DNA from: Eremophila alpestris peregrina | Lineage: Eukaryota > Chordata > Aves > Passeriformes > Alaudidae | Direction of reading: 5' to 3' | Length of the DNA: 64,000 nt | Assembly (NCBI GenBank): GCA_009792885.1 | Contig: WMCF01000031.1 | Location: 2,395,437-2,459,436, forward strand | In this document: positions 56,504 to 64,000 of the stretch, in pieces | How positions within the stretch are numbered: the stretch's first letter is position 1 | How the letters are laid out: each line of letters opens with the position of its first letter | Notes under the pieces: generated by a model | The model's database searches: none | What the model was told of the DNA's origin: nothing | What the model saw: only the letters and a program-made list of their open reading frames with translations | Position numbers and translations under genes: made by a program

Positions 56504-56509
56504 TCACAT
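56504..56509 (-). promoter_or_regulatory. Possible minimal start-stop uORF (ATGTGA)
   Basis: The minus strand reads GCCATGTGAGAG, a start codon directly followed by TGA, with G at -3. It lies about 265 nt upstream of the MPAELKQ ATG in the same exon. Start-stop elements can stall ribosomes and lower translation of the main frame. It matters only if transcription starts upstream of 56509, which the sequence does not settle. Confidence 0.35.
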
Positions 56510-56603
56510 GGCTGTGCCGCCGCTGCCCCGGCGCCGGGAGGCTCCGTGAGGGGGGCGGCACTGACGGGCAGCCGCAGCCGGAGCGGGCCACGCCCGGCGC
56601 GCC

Positions 56604-56634
56604 GGGGGAGCGGGGAGAGGGGCAGGGCCGGGGG
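56604..56634 (+). promoter_or_regulatory. G-quadruplex-type motif next to the assembly gap
   Basis: Five runs of three to five G are separated by loops of two to three bases on the plus strand, which is the template strand for ARVCF. This meets the usual G3+N1-7 pattern. It ends 15 bp before the run of Ns, in line with G-rich sequence causing the loss of coverage. Confidence 0.6.
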
Positions 56635-56649
56635 AGAGCTGCGGAGAGC

Positions 56650-57014
56650 NNNNNNNNNNNNNNNNNNNNNNNNNNNNNNNNNNNNNNNNNNNNNNNNNNN
56701 NNNNNNNNNNNNNNNNNNNNNNNNNNNNNNNNNNNNNNNNNNNNNNNNNNNNNNNNNNNNNNNNNNNNNNNNNNNNNNNNNNNNNNNNNNNNNNNNNNNN
56801 NNNNNNNNNNNNNNNNNNNNNNNNNNNNNNNNNNNNNNNNNNNNNNNNNNNNNNNNNNNNNNNNNNNNNNNNNNNNNNNNNNNNNNNNNNNNNNNNNNNN
56901 NNNNNNNNNNNNNNNNNNNNNNNNNNNNNNNNNNNNNNNNNNNNNNNNNNNNNNNNNNNNNNNNNNNNNNNNNNNNNNNNNNNNNNNNNNNNNNNNNNNN
57001 NNNNNNNNNNNNNN
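56650..57014. other. Assembly gap (365 N) inside the CpG island
   Basis: There are 365 consecutive Ns, flanked by GC-rich sequence on the left and a run of eight C on the right. The true length and content are unknown. Part of the promoter, an alternative transcription start or another first exon may be hidden here. Confidence 0.99.
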
Positions 57015-57093
57015 CCCCCCCCGGATCTCTCCTGATGGATTACAGAGACAAAGAGGGAAACCGCCTGTTCCCAGCGTCTCTGGGAGCGGTAAC

Positions 57094-57172
57094 CTGCCGG
57101 CTCCGGCGGCACAGAGCCCTTCCTACAGCGCCTGCCAGGAGAGCGCAGCTGCCTCCGGAATTACAGGGCGGT
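57094..57172 (-). other. Candidate 79-nt noncoding or alternative 5' exon
   Basis: On the minus strand a long pyrimidine-rich tract ending TTGTGCTTTCTTGCAG sits directly before position 57172, and CCGGCAG|GTTACC follows at 57094. Together they would bound a 79-nt exon within the CpG island. One of its three frames is open (26 codons, rich in Gly, Arg and Cys) and is unlike any protein I recognise. It could be a leader exon of a longer ARVCF transcript that begins outside the window. Only the splice-site resemblance supports it. Confidence 0.25.
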
Positions 57173-57624
57173 CTGCAAGAAAGCACAAGAAAGGAAACCA
57201 CCTCTCTTGCTTACTTTTTGCGCTTCACTTCGAGATTAATGGCATCCCTAATGCACCAACACCAGAGAACGATCATCTTCCATCACCGTCTCCTCCCTTT
57301 TGCATCTTACACAGGTGCGATGAGGCTTAGAACTAAAAAGTGTAACTGGCCTCATTTTTTAAAGCCATTCACCTGCCCACAAACATGTCCCACATTCATT
57401 AGAAGACTGCCTGGATAAATTACTCATTACCAAAACGAATGCCAGGTGTGCTATGCTCTGCATCCACCACATTCTGCAAAAAAACAGGGACTTCACAGCA
57501 TGGTTCAACACGGTTCTCACATCCATCTATTGAGTAAACTGGAAGCACCTAGTTTTTAACATTCATTCTTTGAACAATGCTGTGAACCTCTATGAAATAC
57601 CTGGGAAGAAGGAGAGACAGGTAT

Positions 57625-57674
57625 TTCTTATTGTAGGATCTGATCATACTTCTTATTCTAGGATCTGATCCTTC
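57625..57674 (+). repeat. Two-copy tandem repeat, 25-bp unit
   Basis: TTCTTATTGTAGGATCTGAT plus five bases is followed immediately by TTCTTATTCTAGGATCTGAT plus five bases; 22 of 25 positions agree. This is a small local tandem duplication about 600 bp beyond the assembly gap. Confidence 0.85.
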
Positions 57675-60600
57675 TTTCTGCCTTTTCCACGAAATTGCAG
57701 GAAGTAATGTCTTAAATATTTTAAGACATCACGTCTTGAAAGAAAGAGATGTAGGTTGGTAGGTGTAAACTAACCTTAACTAAACCTAACGCGTTTTTCC
57801 CCCTGGAGACACAACAGGACAAGAGGAGAAGCTCAGCTAGCCCTGAACCAGAGCCCTGCCCCTCCATGGAAGCTGTTGGACAGATGTGGCAGGGACTGAT
57901 GCCCCCAGTGCTGAAAATCCCGCACTGCTTGCAGACACCAGTCTCCCTCTTCCTACGAGCTTCCTGCAGCAAACTAAAGCAATAAGTAAATGTGACACTG
58001 TAACAGCTGGTGGCTAAACAATGGTAATTAGGGACCGAAAGATAATGGCATCAAATTGGAGACTATCCCTGGAAAACAGATACAGTCAGAGCCAGGGACA
58101 CCAACTATACACCAGGAAGAAAGATACAATTGAATCGTCTTTACTGATCACAATAGGCACCTTTGTACAAAAGGTTCTTTTTATCCCAGCTTCAGGTTCC
58201 CTCAAAGTTTAAAAACATCCTTCTAGTGTCACCCTAACAGTTAATTTGTATCAATCTTACCAGAAGAACCTGAAAAAGTGACATCTCCTAGACAGACATT
58301 TAAGAGTGGAAGAAATATTTCAGACCTATTTAATCCTAATTTCAGCCTTCCTACTACTGCCAGTGTCAGCATTCCAGATGTACACTAGAGCTAAGCCTTT
58401 GTACTTCAGGGGCAGAGAACGGGGCAGAACTGCACTACTCAGCTCATCCTGGTTTGTTTAGAAATAAATGCTGTAAAGTTTGACAAGGGCAATGGTAGGT
58501 GTTGCACAAGGTTTAGCTGCAGTGATTTGCTTCACTGGAGGGAAAAGATGTATTCTAGCTACAGGGGAATAATTTAGAGACAAGTGTAGTGGCCATTAAT
58601 AAAATACATGAAGGCCAAAGCAAAAGGAACGAGGTTTGTATGAGTCTCCTGTACTTTTGTACGGAGCTCTCCCACCCCTTCTCCTTGTCCAACTTCTCTT
58701 CAGTTAACAAACTAAAATAGCTCCACTTTTGTTGAGGCCATGCTGGCACAGAACAGCACCATTCAATTTAGCCATGCACCTGGCCATGAGCCAGACCTTT
58801 ATACACTGTCAAAGAAGAAAGGGTGTAAAGCCTATATCCATAGGGCACTGAAGGAGCTACTCTTGCATGCAAAGCAACAAAACTGAAAACCTCCCTGGAT
58901 GGACTTGCCAATTCTTACTCACATAAGAAGTCTCTCATGTTGTAAGCCCACAGGTATTTGTGCAAGCCATGCAAGATTAGTGCTCCTGAATTTTGAAGTC
59001 CCACCTGCTGGAGTCAGGTTGTTATTTAAAAACATGCTTTTCCTCTAAAATATAAAATAGATGCTTGTAGGCCTTCTGGTTGTAAAGTAAATTTTGAAAA
59101 TGTTTTGACTCAAAGCTTAAAGATTTTTTTTTAAAGGGAAATTACATCTCAAGTCCCCTTAGCCTCTTGCAATATTTTACCAGCTCATATAATTCTGAAT
59201 GCTGGGATTTGGCAATGTGAAGTCAAAGAACTAATTACCTAAAAAAGAGTTATGGATTAGATCCCTAAGGTTATACTGAACTTCCAAATTCTGGCAACAA
59301 ACACTCTATCCATTAGTATCAGACTGCTGACTACATCACAACCTTCCCTTCTTTTTTAAAATTCCTAATCTGTCACAATTTTTTTTCCAGCTGCAAAAGT
59401 AGGGTGAAAACCTTCTTTCTTCTTGCTGAGAAATTAAAAATTTATAAATAGGAAGGGATTTAATTCTTTGGAAGATGGAATAGTATAGTATCTCAGCCAA
59501 GCTCTCTTTTCTTATTTTTTCCCATTACCCTTAGAAAATTCCCCATCACTAGTGCAGCTCTATAGATGGATCTGCTCTCAGAGGCAGTAAAAAGGAAATG
59601 GTTTACAGCTCTGCCTGGGATCATAACATATGGCTTCACTGATATGTAACTTCCATAAACCCAACAGAGCAAGGAGGCACAAGATGAATCAAGAATCCCA
59701 GCTAACCATACAGGCAAAAGCACCACCATCACCCATGGCAATTCTCTGAATTAGAGAGCCTGTATTCATACAGGGGCTTCTGTGCCAAGGGTATTTTATT
59801 GTCCTTCTGTGAATTCCATGCAGCAAATAAACAAGGTAAGTGGGAGAGCTAAAGCACAGCACACTGGGATGTGTCACAGTGCCCTACAGTAGTGATTTTA
59901 ATCCAGACAAATGGAAACAGAACATTCTATCTCTGAGATAAATTCTGAAATTCTTTCCTGTTAGCATTATCATCATTTTTAAATGCATTTGAAAAGTTAC
60001 AGGAGCCCTCTCAAAGCATCTGTACTTGCTCCAGAATGGGTGTGTGACTGCAGGAGGACACATCCACCCAGGTATTTCTAACACTGCCATGAACATGGTT
60101 GTGATAATCTTCTTGCTCCCATACTGCAAGGTTAGAAATGGAGACAAAGCCTCAACAGGGAGCTGTTGAATATAAATGGAGGAGAATTTTAGGTGTCTTC
60201 TTTATTTAAGAAGCCAGTATTAAAAAGAGGTCTAAAGGATCACAAGGCTGAAGAACAATACAGCAAAGCAGGCACTTTCTATAGGTTGATACTATTAGGC
60301 ATTTCAGTAAATTCAGGGGATTTTAATTTGTATACCAACACAGCTTCCATCTTGCTACATCTAATATCAGTCAACTCCATTTCATCTAAGTTGTCATATG
60401 ACAGGATGAGAACAAGGACAGTCTGGTGACAGCACTGCTTACATTAGAAACAAAGGACAGAGGAAGGCACATGTCACTGCATATAGGTCACAACTGAATG
60501 AATGACCTATGCTTCCTCCCAGCAGCTTCATTTAGGTAAGAACCAACTACATTTTGAAGGGATAAGTAAAACCTCCTCCAGTTTATGAAAAAAAAAATAA

Positions 60601-61300
60601 TTACCATGATATTTATAACAGAATGACAACACCAAGGAAAACAGACCAAGTTAAGGTTGATACTGTGACCATAATTTCATGCTGCAGTTATTGAAAAGGA
60701 AAACAAAGACTCAAATGCAGGAAAGAAAGACCAATATTAACTATTTTTCATTCTTAAGATTTTGTTTTGGTTTGTGGATTTTCCAGACGATTTGTGCTAT
60801 ATTTCATGCTGCATATTACAAACTGTTGCTCAGAAGGTACCAGCTTAGCACATCATTCTCTCCTCCAGAAGGCAGAAATGTGGTTTGCCATGATGTACCA
60901 GACTGATAACTGTCTGCACAATCTACCTATTTTCATGGTAATTACTGTCCTCTTCAAACTAAAACCTGAAGCTGTTTTGCAGTCCCTTCTGAAGAGAGAA
61001 TTAAGGTCTCTGTGTAGGAAATTTTTTCAGAGCAGGTTTCTTGTATTTTAAATAGTTACATTTGAAAATAAGACTGCAAAAAGGAAGAAGAGCTAATCGA
61101 GATGGGTTAGAAACACAGACACTATAGTTCTTTTCAATCTTTAACTACAGCATTCTAAAAATGCCACTGTGCCAGCATTTTAGATTAAGTCCTTAAAATG
61201 AACTCTGATGGTATTCTACAGCATTTCCCAGTCACCACAACTATGGATAAAAAATATTCTCTCCAGCTAGTAATTTAGTAGCTTAAAAAAGAAGCAGTTG

Positions 61301-61346
61301 TTGGGGTTTTGTTTGGTTGGTGTTTGGGTTTTTTGTTTGTTTTTTT
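61301..61346 (+). repeat. G/T-only low-complexity tract
   Basis: GTTGGGGTTTTGTTTGGTTG and following TTTGTTTG units; the strand-complement type of the 52.8 kb A/C tract. Confidence 0.8.
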
Positions 61347-64000
61347 ATAATATCTAAATAAAGAGTAAACTGTGACATTTATTTAAATCAAAGGCTTTAA
61401 TTATAGTTGGCACACAGCCCCAGGCTGCCCATGGCCATCTTTGGCCATTCTGTTCTCAGTCACAGTGATGACTTCAGTGAATTACTCCACATTTGTGACA
61501 AAGCAAGCGGGAACATAATTTGAACCATTAACAAGATGGCCTAAACTAGCAAAAGACTCAGTAATCTATCCATGTCATCATAACCCAACATCCATTCTGG
61601 GCTCCTTCAGCATTAGTTCACAAGAGCTTGCAGACACCTGAAAAGGAACCACAGAAAAATTTTAAGTTTAAAGGAGAGGTTGAACCCTGTGGAAGCCCAA
61701 AGGGCTCAGGGGAAGAGGAAATTGCCAGGTTGGCTGCTTGGTGGTTTTAAAGTTTCTGCAGAAGCTTTCTGCAGCCACACGTGGCTGTGTGAGGAAGAGA
61801 CTCACAAAGGCTGCCTGGCTCTGGGCAATGCAGGGATAAAGCTCTGCCTCGCTGCACCCTACAGATCAAGGTCTGTGTTAGGAACAAAACCTTTTCATTA
61901 CACGGGGAGATACAGTACAAAAGATTTTGGGATGGTTTAAAATCTTTCTTCCTGAACATCCCAACTAAACTAATATAGTCGTATGCTTGGGAACTAAAAT
62001 GTAGGACAAGTAAAAATCTTAAAAAGTCAGGACAATTAACCATGTTTTGCTGTCTGAATTGAGAAACAAAACAAGCAGCAGGACATGAAAAATAAATCAC
62101 AACTCTACTGCAAGATGATTCATGTTAATTATCAAGAAGCAAATGTGGTAAGTGGGACTAGAAAGTTGTTTTTTTAAAAATCCTGTTAAACCTGACACTA
62201 CTCTTTAATATTTACATTTTAATGTTTTTAAAATAATTACCTGCTGTTATACTTGCTGATGCTCTAACACTCAGAGACATCATGCAAAGAACAACCTAGA
62301 TGCTTGTTTACATAAAGGGAACACACTGCAATCAGAATTTAATTTTAATATGTTTCTCTAATATGTTCTCCTAGAAGAAAACATAGTTCTATTCATAAAG
62401 CAATGTAAAATCATGGAAAATTACTATGGAACAGTGATTTTGTCATTCAATATAAATATTTTTAATTGAAACCTGGCACAGCTCCAGGCCAGAAAGGCTA
62501 ACAGTTGTGAAAATCATTCTTTCACAAGTCTTGTCAAACCAAGAAAATCCTTGCTTTACAGTTGCTTCAAAAACCTCATTCAATAAAAATTTACACTAAA
62601 CAAAAGGAGTTGGAACTATCAAGGCAAATGAAACTGCAAAACTATTTGAGATGCTTAGGGCAAACATGGCCATTGCTTTGCAGAATTACAGTCATTAGTG
62701 CAAAGCAGTTGCTGTCCTGCAGACAAACATTAGATGGCACTTTGGAATTCAGCAGCTCCCACAGAGAGTTGCACAGCACATATTTAGCAGATGAAGTGTG
62801 AGACGTGAATGTGAGGTACTTTCGATGACAGAGAGAAAAATGTCATTTCTATAAAAGTGTGCTTTTTGGAGCTGGAAATATATTTTCAACCAGCACATGT
62901 AGATCTATAAAATAGTATGTAATTAAGTTTTAAAAAAAAACAAATCATATAAAGAATAAAGTAATTCTTCCTCCAGACAGAGGGCCCATTTCTCAGTTGC
63001 TGGGTTCCCTTTTTATGTTTTATTGAGTCATTTGGAATCTACTTTTTGAACTAGACTCGCTGACAAAGTTTTGTACAAATACTTCTCAGATAACACATCA
63101 CATTTTGAGTGGATTCAGCTGTGTGCCAGCAGTTCTGAGCCCCAAATAACTCTCATAAGTGGGGTTTAAGTAGTTTGCTTATCAAATAAATCCCTTCTGG
63201 AACTGCACAGCTTCTGATTCAGCTGGTCAAAGCTTCTTAGTTGTTGCTGAAATTGATACTATTATTCCCATTCACTTGTATCTGAGTTTTTACCATCTAA
63301 GGCCTTAAATGAAGACTGAAGAGTAATCATAAGGGTGAGACTATTCAAGAAATAGAAGAACAAGGAAAGGTAAATTCTTGCTGGAATACTACTTAAGTCT
63401 GTTTTCAGAGCCTCTCATATCATATATATCATGATACCTGTTGCACAAACTCTTTTTGGAATTCCTCCTGCAATACATGAAGCAGGTTGTAGGATTTCCT
63501 TGGGAATTTGGGTCATCCCAGCAGAAAGGCAAACGAAGGAGCCCCTCAGTGGTGCCACACTGTCACTTTGTGAAGCCTCTATGTGACACCTGCAGTAATT
63601 CCAGGAGAGCCCCTGCTGGGGCAGCAGCACTGTCCCAAGCCAGCTGCAGGGCTCTGGGCCCGAGGAGCACCAGCTCCTGTTGCAGCTTCCCCTCTTGCTC
63701 AGCTACCAGCCAAAGGTCCTGGCTCTCACTCTAATCCAGGAGCTGATGCTTTCACAGAGATGGGACAATGTCCATAAAAAAGATGCCAAAAGCTCCAACC
63801 TCCAAGCTAAATGCAATTATTAAGATGTCCAACACAGGAGAAGCCAGGGATGGGGGCAGATGGGAACACATCTCCCTGAAAAGCAGCTGAGTAATGGCTC
63901 CTGGTGCAGCTCCTAACTGCTGGGATCCCTGGGTACTGCAAGCATCTCTCAGCTCACACTGAATTCTGATCTAAGAACTCCTTCTCCCATGGGAATCATA

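Larger units (their letters stand above)
56221..56649 (-). other. ARVCF: ARVCF 5' leader exon, transcription start not resolved
   Basis: The 3' boundary is the donor CAG|GTTAGT at 56221 on the minus strand. The 5' boundary cannot be read: the sequence is GC-rich up to the assembly gap at 56650, and transcription may start anywhere from about 56340 to inside the gap. The leader ends with the MPAELKQ codons. A GTG-initiated frame open across this exon and beyond the donor is probably a by-product of high GC content, because it does not resemble ARVCF and would leave the donor in a different phase. CDNA or CAGE data would fix the start. Confidence 0.6.
56120..57180 (-). promoter_or_regulatory. 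ARVCF: CpG island promoter, probably of an ARVCF transcript
   Basis: This is the only stretch of the window with high GC and dense CpG; the rest is CpG-poor and AT-rich. It contains a GC-box-like GGGGGGCGGC near 56550-56559, a NotI-type site near 56167, a G-run cluster beside the gap, and the first exon with its splice donor at 56221. Vertebrate CpG islands with a 5' exon are usually promoters. Direction is inferred from the minus-strand donor and the in-phase ARVCF exon downstream. In human, ARVCF and TANGO2 are divergent neighbours, so a bidirectional island is possible, but I see no TANGO2 coding sequence up to 64000. Confidence 0.75.
57173..64000. other. Region upstream of the CpG island with no recognisable gene
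   Basis: AT-rich, CpG-poor DNA with a 25-bp tandem duplication at 57625-57674 and a T/G-rich tract near 61301-61346. I see no convincing coding exon on either strand. In mammals TANGO2 starts next to ARVCF in the opposite direction, but its conserved first coding segment (MCIIFFKFDP-type) is not visible here. The region may be intergenic, or an intron of TANGO2 or of a longer ARVCF transcript. Confidence 0.6.

Noticed and set aside
56091..56591. 166-codon minus-strand frame overlapping the ARVCF first exon
   Set aside because: It starts at GTG, crosses the splice donor, is GC-driven, and leaves the donor in a phase that does not fit the ARVCF exon.
56225..57418. 397-codon plus-strand open frame across the CpG island
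   Set aside because: A large part is the N gap, which cannot contain stops. The rest is Arg/Pro/Ala-rich GC-driven sequence with no family resemblance.
1..64000. CRISPR arrays, tRNA or rRNA genes, phage or bacterial operons, endogenous retrovirus coding regions
   Set aside because: No regularly spaced repeats, no cloverleaf with A/B boxes, no dense gene packing and no recognisable gag, pol or env remnants were seen on either strand.

Overview
The window looks like vertebrate nuclear DNA from a sauropsid, most likely a bird. Three things point there: one clear CR1-type LINE 3' end, few other repeats, and a single very large gene with tiny exons. Almost all the listed open reading frames are chance frames in intronic DNA. 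No bacterial, viral or organellar gene was recognised.

The only gene I can support is ARVCF, a delta-catenin (p120-catenin family), on the minus strand. One 159-nt coding exon at 5698-5856 has clean splice sites and 53 in-phase codons. They match the segment of ARVCF after the N-terminal coiled coil, including the family-typical acidic run and the 'TPTSHVSIVTSEDGTTRR' block. About 50.4 kb upstream on the same strand is a CpG island (about 56.1-57.2 kb), broken by a 365-bp assembly gap. The island contains a probable first exon ending in a donor site at 56221. Its last seven codons read MPAELKQ, directly preceded by an in-frame TAA and open in phase 0 to the donor. Joined to the 5698-5856 exon, the frame stays open (...LKQ|EQSPS...). 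This predicts an ARVCF isoform with an alternative N-terminus that lacks the coiled coil.

Layout from low to high coordinate: 1-5697, start of the next intron (the following coding exon lies outside the window); 5698-5856, ARVCF coding exon; 5857-56220, one large intron holding a CR1 copy at 41.0-41.3 kb, several fainter CR1-like stretches, short microsatellites and a pair of diverged direct repeats near 20.8 and 21.4 kb; 56221 to about 56.65 kb, first exon and promoter; 56650-57014, assembly gap; 57015-57190, far side of the CpG island with a candidate 79-nt exon; the rest to 64000, with no recognisable coding sequence. That last stretch could be intergenic DNA or an intron of a longer ARVCF transcript starting outside the window.

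The most interesting element is the alternative ARVCF promoter and start exon. It has a weak start codon, an in-frame Met-Met pair in the next exon, a possible start-stop uORF and a G-quadruplex-type motif beside the assembly gap. All reading was by eye, so absence statements (the coiled-coil exon, TANGO2, other CR1 copies) are not exhaustive.
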